Source: Tenebrio molitor (lineage: Eukaryota > Arthropoda > Insecta > Coleoptera > Tenebrionidae). From it: DNA of 64,000 nt. Positions 12,978 through 26,549 of this stretch are shown here, piece by piece. A model generated the notes under the pieces. That model had not been told where the DNA came from. It was given only the letters and a program-made list of their open reading frames with translations, and did no database searches. Made by a program: the position numbers and the translations under genes. Positions within the stretch are counted from its first letter, which is position 1, and each line of letters opens with the position of its first letter. The DNA lies in contig NC_091049.1 in NCBI RefSeq assembly GCF_963966145.1, positions 1,922,001 through 1,986,000 on the forward strand, read 5' to 3'.

Positions 12978-14079
12978 TACAAAATACACTTAGATACACA
13001 AGTAATGTGTCAATAAATCCAAATTGCGTGGATCTATATTAAAATGAAGATTTTTGATCTTCACTTTTCTTCTTTACAAGTAGGTATGGTAGTTGCAAAT
13101 TATTGGATAAAAGACAACTTTGAAGAAACGAACCGAGCCTAAAAATAGCTATAGTGACTGGTGGCAGTTAATTATTCACCATTTTCTTCTTCTAGATTTT
13201 CCTTTCTTTTATTTCTTTTTATTTCTTCATTATATGTGGCCAAAAATTTTTTTTAACAGTATTTTTGCTTTATTCATCTAAAGGAGCAACCGTGAGACAT
13301 AGACCCAAGGAATAGTTTACTGAAACCTTGAACTTGGACGCATCTTCCAATTCTTTTTCTCGCAAGGAATATTTTTGTCTGCTGTTTACTTCTGAATTGG
13401 CAAAAAAGTGTTTATAGTGTGTTGTGACTTTGGAAAGTAATGTCTTAGCTTTGTTCGAGTAAACGTCAAACGGTAGAACAAAAGAATGACTTGCTGAATC
13501 CTTGAACCTCGGTGCACCTTGCTGGAGGTTTGGTAAGGTGGAGAAACGCGCGTTTCTACTAGTGAAGAAAATCTTCGCGTTCTGAAGAAACGAGTTCAGC
13601 GCCGTCCGAAAAGTTCGAAACCAGTCTTCGAACACGAACAAAGAGAGCAGGACCGAATTTTTGGCAATTTAAAACTAGAGACTTGAGGCTACCGAAGAAC
13701 CGATTAAGATTAAATTATACACCGAAAGGAAGATAAGTGCGGACAGTTAGGAGCGATCATCGTAACGGTCACGTGTCGATGTGAGTGCGAAATGGGGAAA
13801 GAGGATGAAGCTTGGGAAAAAGGAAGAAAACGAAGATCGTGGCGCTTTCCACCTGCAGCGGTGACTTTCCCGTTCCCATCTAATTGATCCCGTGTTGCGC
13901 CATCAAATTAAATCAATCTGGTCGATCGACCAAGTCGCGAACAAGTTTTGCGGAATTTTTCGCCTAACTCTAACGGTACCCCCCCGATCGAAAAAATATG
14001 CAAAAACATAAATAAAACAAATAATTAACGACGAAGTCCGAAAAAAAAAGAAGATGCATAGATCAAAAACAAGTCGGCC

Positions 14080-14780
14080 GTGAAATGTGCAGACCGCCGC
14101 TCCTCAATTTTTTTCGGCGCGGCGCTTCCGACCAACGGGCGTCTCCGTCGCCGCCCACGTGACCCCAAAGCAACGGTCGCAGCAGGCGGCCACGCGTTGG
14201 GCGCCGAAACAATGCTTTAATTTAGCGGTGATGCATTGTGCGTCACGTGCTGCGATGAATTTCGAAGAAAATGAAGAAAAGGTGACGAAAATCGAACCGC
14301 GGCGGAGCCTGGCCTTGGTCGGCATCGCGCCCGCGGCGCGGGGGGCGGCGGGCGAAGAAATCCCACGTGTATTTCGGATGGTGCGCCGAAAAGCGTGCGG
14401 TGAAGAACGAGTGAAGAAGGAAGAGGGAGAGGAGGCGGGAAAAAAATTGCAAGTCAAGATTTCCTGCTTGACGGGTTTCGTCGAGTTTAGCTGATTAGAA
14501 GAGAGAGGTGGCTTTGGATTGGCGTTCAACTGATCAAAACTGTATTCCGTTTGAAATTTTTAAATATTACATTGAGCTGCTGTGGGATCAATTAAAACGA
14601 CAAGTCGGGTACACCGTGGGTGGCGAGCGGAGATCGGTGGAGGAGACGAGATAACGGGGCGCGAAAACGAAGAAACGGGACTTGACGGGAGAAAGGTGCT
14701 CGGGAGTTGCGAAAAAAGTTGACGGAGAGGAGGGGCGAGCCGAGAAGAAAGTGGTGAAGAAGCCGCGCACAGGTTCCGCA
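14080..14780. other. GC-rich island in intron 3
   Basis: A 700-base GC-rich block with overlapping open frames on both strands (up to 141 codons on minus, 135 on plus). Neither frame has recognisable domains. It lies 1.4-2.1 kb upstream of exon 4 in the direction of transcription, where an internal promoter could sit. Confidence 0.3.
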
Positions 14781-16641
14781 ATTATCATTCGCTAATTTGC
14801 GAAGAAATCTGAAGAGATGTTGTTTCTGATGCGATTTAAAAACAGACAACCGAAGAACATGACTAAACTAACTTCACTCTTGAGCATTCAAGTAGTAAAT
14901 GGTAAATGTCAAATGTGTACTTGGATTAAATTTTAACTAAGGTTTAGGCAACGTGAAATATTTTCGGTCGAGTCAATTTAATCTTTGATCGGTTGTTTAC
15001 ACAAAAAGAATTATACTTATGGTGTGCACTTGTTACATTAGTTGTCCAGTCATGGATTAACTGTAAACCAAGGTTATTACATATGGAAATGTCGGATGGT
15101 TGTAATTATGTTAAGATAACAAGTTTTGTCTGCCAACTAATCTAGATCAAAAGTGTGGACCGCAAGATTAATTGTCGACAGTTAGTGAACAAATTTACAT
15201 TAAATTCTTTGCATTTTGCTCTGCGAGTGCATCGCGGTTTGGTCAATTTCTGTTGAAAAATATTGAGCAAGTGGCGGAAAGTGTGTTATGGAAATCGAAT
15301 TAATTACCATAACACCCGGTATCATTAATATTGGTGCTAAAAGTAAGACAGTGTATGTGGTGGAACATGGATGTGGTCTTTTTTTTTTAATGAAAAATAT
15401 ACGGAGTGATGCGGAAGCAGATTAATTTTAAATCAAAATGTCTTAAAAGATCTTAAAAAATCTAAATGTGACTACTGGGTTGTGTTGGTAGACTTGAATT
15501 GCCAAATAAAGAATTTTGAAAATTTTACAGTAAGATACATTTTATGTCAACTTAAAAATATGTTGCATAAATAGTACATATTTTACAAAAAACAAAACTG
15601 TACAATTTGGTTCTGAAAAGTTAAAAATATACGGTGTGGTTCTTAAATCATTGTCTTGTTTCTTTTATTTTTTACACCAGAAAATAATATCTGATAGGTT
15701 TTTAATTAACTTGATCTTTTATCAGTCGAAAACTAATAAAATAAAAAATAATTTTACACAGTGAATCTGTGCTAGCTCAAAAAATAGTACTCAATGCAAA
15801 ATAACTAAACGTCAAAATATTTTTTTTCTTTTTCGAAAGATAGCCAGCTCTCTTTTTTGTCGCATGCTTTGTCAAAATGCAATTTAGAATATGTTTAAAA
15901 ACAGTGATTGACAAAAATATACAGACAATTTAAAAAATATTTGTCACTACATATTTTATTGAACAAATATTTTTGTGTTTTGGCATTTAGGAAGTTAAAA
16001 ATATAAAATAGGACTCTCAAACGGTGTTAATCCTTTTCATTTTTGTTTATACTGCTGATATGGGACCAGAATAATTTTGAAAATTTTACAGAGTGGTCCA
16101 CAAAAGGCTACATTGACTGGTGCAAAATTACACTAATTTTGAAATTTCCGATTTATTTTTTTAAATATGTAATAATCCAAAATTAGTAATAAACTGTTAC
16201 ATAACACAAAGAAAGCAAAATTGTTTGATTTTTTTTTTGTTAATTTTCCAGCGTGACAAAAATGTAAATTTATTTAAAACTGAAAAATCCGATATATAGT
16301 GTGATTTACAAACTATATATTCATATCCTCTTTTTCCATATTACAAAAATACGACAATTACAAATCGACTTTTTTATAACCTTAAAGTTTTTTTTTAATA
16401 ACTAACCAAAAAATTATTCTTGTTTTTTGAAAAATGTATGTAGATTATTATACGATTAAGACTAAAAATTTTGAGTAGTTAATTTAAGATTATAAAAAAA
16501 CTGCATTAAATTAAAATGAAGAAAAGTAGATTAGCTATTTGTGGAAAATGAAGAAACAAGTAGACAAATGTAAAATGTAATAGGTAATACACATTTCTGT
16601 AATGAGCAAAACATAATACGGAAGGAGAAGAAACGATACAT

Positions 16642-16664
16642 CGCGCGAAGAAAATCTTCGCGCG
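16642..16664. repeat. GC-rich hairpin, 10 bp arms
   Basis: CGCGCGAAGA, loop AAA, then the exact complement. The inner 16-mer GAAGAAAATCTTCGCG also occurs at 13564-13579. Confidence 0.6.
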
Positions 16665-19600
16665 CAAAGTGAAGACGAACACCCAGAAATTCAAATTAAT
16701 TTGGCGCGTCGAACTCGCGAACTTGTGCAAAACGAAGCAAAACCGCCGGAACCGAAGAAATCCACCTTTTCCATCATTTACAGCTTCCCAGAAACGCAAC
16801 AGCAAATCACAAAACATAAACCACTCCGATCCAATCAATAAAACAAAACCGTGAACGAAAAAAAAAAAAGAATCGGAGAAAAAACCCGTCCAATAAATCT
16901 CTCAGATCGTCCGAAGAAATTAACAAAAACAACACACTACCGTCTACTCCTTTGCCGCTCGCGTCGCCTCCTGGTTCCGCATTAAAAATTATATAAGGAT
17001 GACGTCACGTTCGAATTTTTTTTTGCCGAATTATCTTCCCCACCCATGCCGAGTGCGACGTGTGAGCGTGTATGTGTGTGTGAATGTGTGTGTGTTGAGG
17101 TTCTGTTGCCATCTAGAGTGCTCCGTACAGGTGTCTTGAGGTCGTCATTTCGAAGCCGAAGTGTGGGTTTTTGGATCTTGATAAAAATGCGCTATGCATG
17201 CGTAATTATCATTCTACACCGACCGGCATAAATAAACATTAGAAAAAAATTCGCGTTCTTCTCCTTTAATTTTTTTTTTGAATATTCATGGTTCTTGACG
17301 AATGGCGGTCGAGATAAGTGCCATTGCGGCGACGGCGATGGCCCCCGTTTTCTTCGTCCGCCGATAGAAAGAAAAATCCCTCTTCGTTCTTTCTTCGTTT
17401 TCTTCCGAGAATTATACGCTTCACGCTAGAGCGTGTCCGCTGTTTTATTTTGGCGTTTAATTTCATAGTTCAGTAATTTTTACATACTTTGACATATTTA
17501 GGAAATTGCATATTTTGTGTATAATGTGAAAGTGCACGTTTAGAATGGGCGAGGAAAAAAAGAAACCAATTTCTATAAAGCAAACGGCAACGGTCTCGCG
17601 GCGCGCACAACAAAAAAATCAAAAAAAGAAAAATCCTAATAACCACTGATATGGAAAATTGACAAAGATTAATAAAAGATTGGTTAATAACGATTTAAAT
17701 GGACAGCGGGACAGTGGCGTGCGGCCCGAAACTACAAAAAGACTAAGTGTGCTGGTACCGCAAGTACGACAGTGACAGTTCTAATTAAATATTATTTTTT
17801 TACGCGCGCTGTACTGTTAACGCCCGAAAAACCACAACTTATGGATGGAATTCTTTTTCGTAAAAAAAACACCCACGAGGTGTAGATTATTCCATCATTG
17901 CGCTGTCAAATACTCCGATTCGCTGTCAAAATCTTTGCTGCCTTAACAGACATACATAAATATTGCATATCACTATTATTATTATTTTTTATGCTATTCA
18001 AAATTCCGACCAATAAAGAGACATTTTCATCTACTTATTTTGTCAGATTTTTATTAAATACATATTTTAAAATAAAAAAAACATTTTGAGTCGACTGGAG
18101 GTCGCGTGATAATGTTCAAAAATGTAGATATCAATGTAGTCACACTGTATGGGACCATTTTTTAAACATTTTATATAGTTGTACCTCTATTATAATTTTT
18201 TACCGTTTTTGGCAAATTTTCTTTAAATAATATATTTTCACTACATAACTTTTTAAAAAAAATTGTTTTTTCCAAAACTATGTTAAATTACGACAGCCAG
18301 ATGTGTAACAACGCATGTTGCATTTTTTATTCTTGCAGGCAGAGCCTGCTATAGTACCGCACCACCTTGACTAAAGACGGGACAATTTTGGAAAACATTT
18401 TCAAAATAATACAAAATTTTGACGACACCTGGCGCCACATTATTTACAAAAGGTCAAGAACGTTCCTCGAATCTGTAGATCAAGTACACGACGTTCAATT
18501 GTTTCCAAGAAAGGTAATCCGACGATGTTTTCTTCGAAAAGGCGATGCTCACTTGTTTTGTAGTTGCGCGTTTCGACTTCACCGAATGTCAGAGACAATA
18601 TTTTGACCTGAGGCAACGAAAGATCCCAAATTTGTTTGTTTTTCGATAATAGGATCTTCGTTTAGGCAAATGACACAATTTTTGGACAATTTTTCAAAAT
18701 TTTGAGCACACCATATGGTGCTATATGACGTCCTGTTGTCAAATTTAATTTTTTTTTGGCCCTACAAGCGTTTTGCTGTCATTTGCTACACCTTCGCTTG
18801 TCACGATACAATTTTTGACACAATTTTCAAAATAATATCAAATCAAAAAAACATGCTCGCTTGTCTTTACAATGACAATGACTGCGAGAGGCCCAAAACA
18901 CCACACTCGACTGTTTGTTCAGAATTTTCGAGCACGCGTAGTTTCAGTCAATCACCCTGTATACAATCGATTTCCTGTCGTGCGATTTTGTCCGCGGTGG
19001 ACTTTTCGACGGCCCTGAGCGTTTGTCGTTCCGCAATCGCAACGTGACAGAGAAATTCGGTGTGATTCGTTACGTTGCGGTACGATTACGAAAATTTATT
19101 AACGGCCGCTGTCAGTCAGTCAGTGTCGTGCTGTCGGGTTGAAATTTCGGGAGAGAAAAAAAAAGTGAAACCGTCGGACAATGGCCGAGTGACGGGCGTT
19201 GGAAATCGGTGGACGTTTTTGGAAAACGGGGGTTAAAAAAGGCGGCGAATAAGGCAACTAGAAAGTAGTGCTGGACGAATCGAAATTTGCACGTCACGTT
19301 TTTTGTTTTTTTCGATTGGCACACCTGATCTACATTTTACGTCCTGCTCTCGTCAACTCGGTTTGGAACAATTTTCGGAAAATATTTTTTCAACAGGAAA
19401 TAAAAAGTGTTATAGCCCTGATAACATACAGAGTGTACGCTAAGATTCTAAAAAAAACTGAAAAGCAACAATAATAACAAACAAAGTAATATTCTAAAAT
19501 GATGATGATGATGATAATAACAATAATGCAGGTCAAAACAGAATGTTGTTAATTTCGTTGATATTAAGAGAAAAAAGAAGGTTACGACAGTAGAAACAAG

Positions 19601-20375
19601 TGAAGTAAAAAGGAGATATTATGGATGAAGATAGTAGAAAAAAAATCTTATAAACAAACAGATAAAAGGAATATTATGTAAGTGAATAAGAAATCAAATG
19701 AGAAAAAAAATGAAAGAGTACCTAATTAATAAGTATAAAAAATGTAAAACAAGAGGATACAGTCATGAAGATAAGACATGGAAAAATATTTTCATTAAAA
19801 GCATTGAATTGAAATGAGATAAGGAATAAAAAATTGTTAAACTTGAGATATCGGATCTGTGTAAATAGAATAATCGACAAGAAAAAACAAACAAAACTCT
19901 ACAAAAAAAATAAAATAAAACAAAACAGGATGTAGATGACAACGAAAAACTACTACAGAACGTAGTTCTTTTTGTGGCCACTGCGTGTACATGGTATTAA
20001 TAACAATCGTCGACATTCCTCTAATCCTCTATGATTTACGACACTGGAGATAAAATTTTACTGCACACTTTTTTTCGGCAACATTAGGATAAAACTGACC
20101 CCGGGGTTATCTGTGCGCAAAAAATAACCGAAAACTATTTTCAGTTCTGTGTTCATTCATCCTTTGATTGTTCCTAACGATTTAAATAAAACCGAAAGTG
20201 ACATGTGTAGGTGTCAGCCATCGAAAATTTACAGCTGTTGCCCGTCTAACAAACTGTTTCGACAAGCTACCGTAATTAAGTTGAATTAAATTAAAGAAAA
20301 AACAACAATATCTGCCGTAAAACGGCACCTGTCATTTGGAAATCGCGCGGGTTTTCCGCGGCGCGCTCCAAGGAT

Positions 20376-20394
20376 CCGCGCGTTCTTCGCGCGG
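20376..20394. repeat. CCGCGCG hairpin, 7 bp arms
   Basis: CCGCGCG, loop TTCTT, CGCGCGG, inside a short GC-rich island (20.34-20.45 kb). Role unknown. Confidence 0.5.
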
Positions 20395-21141
20395 ACTGGT
20401 TCTTGACAAGTGTCCCGGGTCCTTGACGTTTCACGGACAGCTGAGAGCCGAATGTGACAGAAGGATTAGCATCTCGTACGTTATAAATATTATTCTAATG
20501 TTCCGGTGCAATTAAATTGACAAAAAATAAACAACTATTTACACATACTTCGGACAAAATTAATGATACGCACCTGGCGATTAATGTTGTTACATTAAAG
20601 ATTACGTAAAGGTAGGCTGTAATAATTTCCTTGTGCCAGTACTGCGTCCCACTCGGATTTAAATATTTCACGGCAGGACAAAACAACGACTCCAGAATGA
20701 AAAATATGAGCGTGTCGGTGGTGTGGACGTTTCCATTTTTGAAATTTTAATGCGGAGAAGGGTCCAGCGGCGGCGCCGTCGCCAGGAGTAACACCCGGAA
20801 AGCAGTTCTTGTCCTCGATTAATGGCGTGTTCTTATCGTGCTGCTGATGTTTGGCATGTTTTATGGCTATTTTTATTTCATTTGCTAAGCACCCACTTAT
20901 GCGAAATAATATGTTATTTAATTGGCTGATGCCGTTTTGTTTTTCAAAGGTCGGTAGCGAAATGTCGTTTGGCCGTGATTTTGTTTTGTTGTTCCACTGT
21001 TTTTGTGACAGATCAGATCAGATGTCAACGAGTTCAGAGTGTATTAAAAAACAACGTAGCGCAATTGCAAAAAATAAAATGTACTTGCAAATAAAAGTGA
21101 CATTTAAAGTCTGTTATTATTATTATATACATATTAATATA

Positions 21142-21318
21142 TCGGCTGTTCATTTAAATTTCTCCTCACAGTTGGCGTTGCAGAGTCGATTGTGAACCCA
21201 CCACGGCTTACGGATCGCGCATCAGCTGTCTAAAACTAACCTCACTTTTTGCGTTGTTTGTGTTTTTAACCTGACCTGACCAGTGGTGTGTTCACAATCG
21301 ACTCTTCAACCCCAACTG
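21142..21318 (-). mobile_element. MITE family 1, copy A (right end eroded)
   Basis: Left end TA|TCGGCTGTTCATTTAAAT at 21142; the inner inverted repeats (GTTGGCGTTG-AGAGTCGATTGTGAA form) are intact, but the outer ~25 bases of the right end have diverged. The central GTGAGGTTAG segment reads as its complement here, opposite to copies B and C. Confidence 0.7.
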
Positions 21319-23842
21319 GTACTAGAATTTCTAATTAATTTGAATTAAAAAAACTTCTGATATCTCTTTCTTAATTTGAAACAATTGTGAATTTGACAGT
21401 TATCATTAGCTCCTCTTAATCATATTTTGGCATTGATTTGATTATTTGCGGTGACTGAAAAAGTTTTCATTATTAATATAGAGTGCCATGGCACCTATTT
21501 ATTTACAAAAGTGCCAACATTTTTGAAAATTTTCGTCTCACATTTTTTTTTAAATTGTACGCTTGAAAATTTCTGCACCGCGTACCTGTAATTAGTGAAC
21601 GGAAAAATTCTTCGATGCAAATTGTTGGAAAATTTCTGATGACAGTGCATCACTTGTTGGTGTTATGAACAAACAATTGCAACATCAAGTACACTCTGCC
21701 CTGAGGCAACTAAGATCTTCGGTGTTTTAGATCGAAGAGCATGAACTTACATCCCCGAAAATACACGTTCCTTTGATAAAAAAAACTGCGTTGAATTTAT
21801 TTTTAGTAGCAACAAAATTTCGCACGGTCACCGTCTGACGGACGTGCCGGCGAAAATTGCACTCTCTCGCATCTTAGACTGGTCCTATTTCGGAATGACC
21901 CTTTTGTACCACTTGTGTCCAGTTCGATTTCCGGCGCCGTTTCTTTTGTCCGATCGAAAAATTTTTGCGTTCCTTTGAAAAAGCATTCGAGGCCCCTTTC
22001 TAACCGGTGCCCCACCTTCATTCCGTCCGAATTCTAATTAATAACCCACCATAAAATACCAGGCGAAATTCGGCAGCCTGCTTTGACGTGAACGTTCTAA
22101 TAAATTATTAATTTATTCAACAAATTCACCTCGGGTCGTTGGCATAATTAATTAATTATCTTTTTAGATCGGTTGCAAGTTGCCATTTTTAAGGCCCCCT
22201 TCGATCTCGTATGTGGGACATCGGCGTAACAGGACCGGCTCGCGTGAAAAAAATTAACGGCATCTGATTTAGATTCGCCGGACGCGAGTTCAAAAGTCAA
22301 AAATCGCACGAACCTGACGTAAATTTAAAAATGTTGTTTTTTTGGGGAAATTTACTTCTGGGACTGGAAAACCCTGGAAGTGGGCGTAGTCAACATTTTT
22401 GACGTATCGCCGACAAATGCGTATTATCACAGAAATAAATTAAACCTTAAAAGGACAAAAACGCCTGCTTCACAAATTACCAGTTGTCGCTTAATTTATT
22501 ACTTAATTTTATGATTATTGCGCACTTTTAATTGCGTTTGTTTTTTATTTAAAAACGAAACATATGTTTGAGATATTATTTAAATGATGGATATTTTGTC
22601 TGGTACAAATTAATTTAATTTTTTTAATTAGTCTTTTATAAAAGTGAAGCTCACTGAGCAATTAAAAATGTCTACATTTTCAAAATTAAAAAGAAGAAAT
22701 TAGGACTTAAAAGTAGGATATGTACATTATTTAACATTCCCAAGCATAAAAATTCTAGTTTCGAAAATTTTTACGATCTCACTTTATCAAATGGATCATC
22801 AATTAAATAATTCAAATGTTTGAAAAAACCAAAATTTACTATCTTTTTTGTTTTCTTTTTTTAATTAATATGTGTGGTGTAAATTTAAAATTAGAGCTGC
22901 ACACGCTCAAAAAAGAGAAAGCAGGATACAGAGTGTTCTAAACAAATTTTGGAACATCCAATTTTTACCAGGGATTCTTTGTAAATAAAGACGACTGTGT
23001 AGAGTTCAGCTTGTCACCCTTTGTGAAGGACAGCGTGAAGATCCTTACAATCCTCTTTGTCACCTCGCTTTACCTCCATTGTTCAGTTTCTACCTTTTTC
23101 ATTTAAGATGGCTTTGGTGAGAAATGATTTTATTTTCAAATGCGCTTGACCTTTTTTAATATAAAGGGCCTTCAAATAAATTTATATTTAGAGCAACCTA
23201 TGGAAATTCAATTGTTTGCAACATTTTTCCAGCGTAGAAACTGACATATGAAACGTCTGACATTTAAACGAAATAAAATTAGGTTAGAAAATATTTTTAA
23301 TTTTTGTAGTGCATTCTCCCTATTCCCCCTCCACGGAATATGACAATATGAAATTGGAAAAAAGCTTACTATGTAACCTATGTAACTCAGGAGAATAATT
23401 GGTTACCTACAAAAATTACTTTACACTGTTAAAAGAATTAGAATGTCGCCTACGTCTACTTTAAATATATATTTATTTGAAGGCCCGATACATTTGAGAC
23501 AACTCTTACGGTTGCTTTAAACAAGAAACATTTGTTATTAGATCTGTTCTGATTAGTTTTGTGTTGCACAACCTGTGAAGATTTTGGCAGTTCCACTGAA
23601 CAGTCAAAAGTGCTAAAGATTTTTGCTTTTTGATTTTTTTTAACCACTCACCGAAATTTCATTTTTTGTGAGAAGCGAAAGGGATTGAAAACATGCAAAA
23701 TTTTGCGATTTTCCAACAATAACTAATTAATTTTTTTAGTAAATTTGACATGTACCTAGTTTTAATATTGCATTTACGTTGTGCGAGGTATTTGTGAAAT
23801 CTAATTAAAAATAAAAAATCCAAGTCATATTCGACCACTCCA

Positions 23843-24054
23843 CACGTTTTCAAGGTCATCTCTTTTATTTCAGGAACATTTTAAAATATGGATGTGACCT
23901 TTGTATGCACCAATCAAATTTCCGAATAATCAATTTCAAATTAACAAGAAATCGAGTTCTAGTCACTCCAAAAATATCTAGTAATTAACGTTTACTATTT
24001 GATTTACTACATTTTATATCGAACTAGTAGATTTGAACACGTTTTCAAGGTCAT
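23843..24054 (+). promoter_or_regulatory. Two identical FTZ-F1-like sites
   Basis: The 17-mer CACGTTTTCAAGGTCAT occurs at 23843-23859 and 24038-24054. TCAAGGTCA within it matches the FTZ-F1/SF-1 monomer site. Flanks are only weakly alike. Confidence 0.35.
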
Positions 24055-24735
24055 ATTTTTTAAAGTGCGTCATATGCAAATTTAATTTTTATATTGTAAC
24101 AATTAATGCAAGCTGACTGATTTGAAGAACATTATCTTAAATCAACTATTTTTTTACTGTAGACTTTTTCAAAATGGTTTTTTCAATTGAATTAAAATTG
24201 GGTCACTACTTGAGAATTACCATTTTTAAAGATCTTGACGCACTGTAATAAAAAATTAAATAAAAAAAACTTGCAACATTTTAAAGCTACGTTGTGCATT
24301 AAAAAAAACGAATTACGATCTCCCAAAAATATGTATGTAGAAAAATGGTGTGGCAATATTTTCGAAATTTTATTTTTTACAGCGACAGATAAACAACAAA
24401 AATGTATTAAGAGTGATCGAGAACTCTGACAACTTTGTTGTTTTTTGGAAATTAATTTTTTGGATTTACTAACAAATTTAGAAATTTTCTGACTGTTGCA
24501 GAAAGATTCCACAACATCTACCTAATTTTGCTTTGTTTTATTATTAAATTAAATTGTGTACTAAAAAAATTGTTTTGATTGTGATTCATCTTCTTTTTTT
24601 TTGGTAATTATTGTGTAACATTACATACTTAACTTTCGTTTTATATTTTTTTCAAAATTTGCTACACCTATGTAATTGGAATTCCCATAATAGTATATTA
24701 TGTTATTAGGAGCAAAAATGAACATATCATGCAAA

Positions 24736-25090
24736 CGCGATTTCCAACTCGAAAAAACATTTTTTTTTGCTTAACAGGCTTAAAAATGATAATAGGGGTT
24801 GCTTTTTGTGGGTGTCAAGCGGCGAAGGTGACGATATACTCAGAGGATGAAATAGGGGTGAAGCGGCGAAGTGAGGGTATTTCCAACTCGAAAAAACTGT
24901 CTTTTTTTCTTAACAGGGTTGAAAATGGTAGTAGGGGTTGGTTTTTGTAAAATTAAAGTAGACAGTAATTTTCTTCTTGTTTTGAAGATCAAGTGTACAA
25001 AATTTCATCAAGATCGGAGTAAAACTGTAGATTTGTATACAAAATATACAAACAGACATTCAGTTTTATAAACATATACGAGTATAGATT
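24736..25090 (+). repeat. Duplicated segment with retroelement-like 3' tail
   Basis: ATTTCCAACTCGAAAAAAC occurs at about 24739 and 24880, each followed by a T-run, CTTAACAGG and TAGGGGTTG. Downstream text (aaatttcatcaagatcgg, then acagacattcagttttata and gagtatagatta) resembles the terminal region of many insect dispersed repeats. Class not resolved. Confidence 0.45.
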
Positions 25091-25150
25091 ATTCTGCCAA
25101 CCAGATTCAATTTGGATAAATTTTGCAAGTACAATTACATATGTACAAGT

Positions 25151-25338
25151 TTCTTGATTAAATCTTATTTATTCACTGCAGCTTCCAATTTTTCCAAGTT
25201 TTTTAAAATTTGAGTTAGGAATTTCAAATGATTTAGCTAGTTTGCTTTATCTCCCGCTCGTCAGCGAAGATAATAACTTTATCTGCCGCTCGTCAACTCA
25301 TCCGATGCCATGGCAATGAAGTGACACTTTAGAATTAT
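25151..25338 (-). repeat. ~190 bp repeat with GATAAAGT doublet, copy X
   Basis: Inverted partner of 43161-43350. It contains the complement of two direct GACGAGCGGC(A/T)GATAAAGT units 28 bases apart plus flanking sequence alike over the whole length (for example AAATCATTTGAAATTCC-like on one side, AAGTGTCACTTCATTG on the other). Confidence 0.7.
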
Positions 25339-26391
25339 CAATCCAGCAGTCATATTTTACTGACGTTTGAAGAAAAAATACATTTTTATATTTTTGCTTA
25401 CGTCAAAATACAACAATTCTCTTAGATGATTCTTTATTAGATACCTACTATTTTTTTTATTCTCATTTTAAATTTGATAAGTTGAGGCCAACAGATTCAA
25501 AAGCTCCAAAAGGTTTTCAGAACCATCAAGAATTTTATTCACACATTTTTTCCTTTCCATTATCATTTTCGTCCTTTTTCTCAAAATGTCTCTAATTTAC
25601 CAACTTTTTTAATTAACCTGACTTTTTTCACACCTAAAGAAAACTATCCTATTCTACACATGCGAGTATTCTTTTTTATAAAAATAATTTTAAGAACTTA
25701 AAAGCTTAAATATTTTTCTCTTCAAATTTTCTTTTTTTTTTTATTTCCCCTCTTTGAAACTATTTGTTTTTTTAATTTTTCGTGTGAAACATATTTCTTA
25801 GCTTTAAATTGAAATTGTTCCTGATGAATCAAATTTAATTTTTTAATATTCCTGAAACCAGTCTATTTAATACCAATAAAATATAAATAATTAGTTTTTC
25901 TCTAATTTATTCACGTTCTAATGAAACAAACAAAGCGTAATCAACCCGAGACTAAATAAATTTCTAATTTAATTCGTCTCGTGCTAAATAGATCAACCGT
26001 GCTAAATTTAAACAATATTTCTCCCTCCTTAAATTACACAAAAAATACTCGATTATTTTCAGCTCGTTCTTTAATTTTGCATTTTTTAAACGATACCTAA
26101 GTAGCTGTTTTAATTTAATTAATGCGCTAAACTGGCAAAACAATAACAAATTTGCACGTAAAAACAGGTAATGCTATGTAAATTGCCATGGTAATTTTTT
26201 ATTCAATTTTTGTCGCATTACCAGAAAAAATAAGAAGAACGAAGCTTCCAAATGTCTTTGGATCAGTTTGTTTTTTTTTTCTCTGTGAACTAAAGCTTCA
26301 GATTATTATGCTTCCGAGCTTTGGACACTTTGGTCCTTGGACAATTTTTTGTGTGTTTGAAAAAATGGTCAGATCTGCAAAAACCACTCAC

Positions 26392-26503
26392 TTTTCTGGT
26401 GCATCTGGTTGTGGTCGTTCATCTTGGCCTCGTACCCCTGCTTGTTGATCCCCATCGTGTTCCTCGTCCAGTTGGGGTAGTCGTCCTTGGCGTGTTGGCC
26501 GCA
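26392..26503 (-). CDS. rn: rotund/squeeze-type factor, coding exon 3 (residues 159-196)
   Basis: This is a 112-base exon: 37 codons plus one base, so it leaves in phase 1. The acceptor is a T/G-rich tract ending TTGCAG and the donor is AAAA|GTGAGT. The encoded peptide starts CGQHAKDDYPNW and ends HNQMHQK; the final A joins the AC that opens exon 4 to make an Asn codon. It is hydrophilic, rich in Asn, Lys, His and Asp, and has no C2H2 spacing despite the Cys and His residues. The exact phase agreement with exons 2 and 4 is the main proof that it is coding. It sits 13.7 kb upstream of exon 4 and borders a GC-rich stretch at 26.55-27.55 kb. Confidence 0.82.
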
Positions 26504-26549
26504 CTGCAACCCCCAAAAGACAAATCCCATTAGGTACCATGTCCGAGTG

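Larger units (their letters stand above)
12679..26391 (-). other. Intron 3 of rn
   Basis: A 13.7 kb intron with donor GTGAGT and a T-rich acceptor ending GTTGCAG. It contains the other member of the GATAAAGT inverted pair (25151-25338), a duplicated repeat at 24.73-25.09 kb, a MITE copy at 21142, a pair of FTZ-F1-like sites (23.85 and 24.05 kb), GC-rich hairpins at 16642 and 20376, a GC-rich island at 14.08-14.78 kb and a triple tandem repeat beside the acceptor. A 123-codon minus-strand frame at 13270-13641 lacks an ATG start and recognisable domains. Confidence 0.75.

Noticed and set aside
13270..13641. 123-codon minus ORF in intron 3
   Set aside because: No ATG start, no recognised family and no paired splice sites that fit the rn phases.
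14087..14529. 135- and 141-codon ORFs on opposite strands
   Set aside because: They overlap each other fully and have no domain; typical of GC-rich non-coding DNA.
16985..17030. TATATAAG next to TGACGTCA as a plus-strand core promoter
   Set aside because: No initiator or coding exon follows; TATA-like words are expected in AT-rich DNA.
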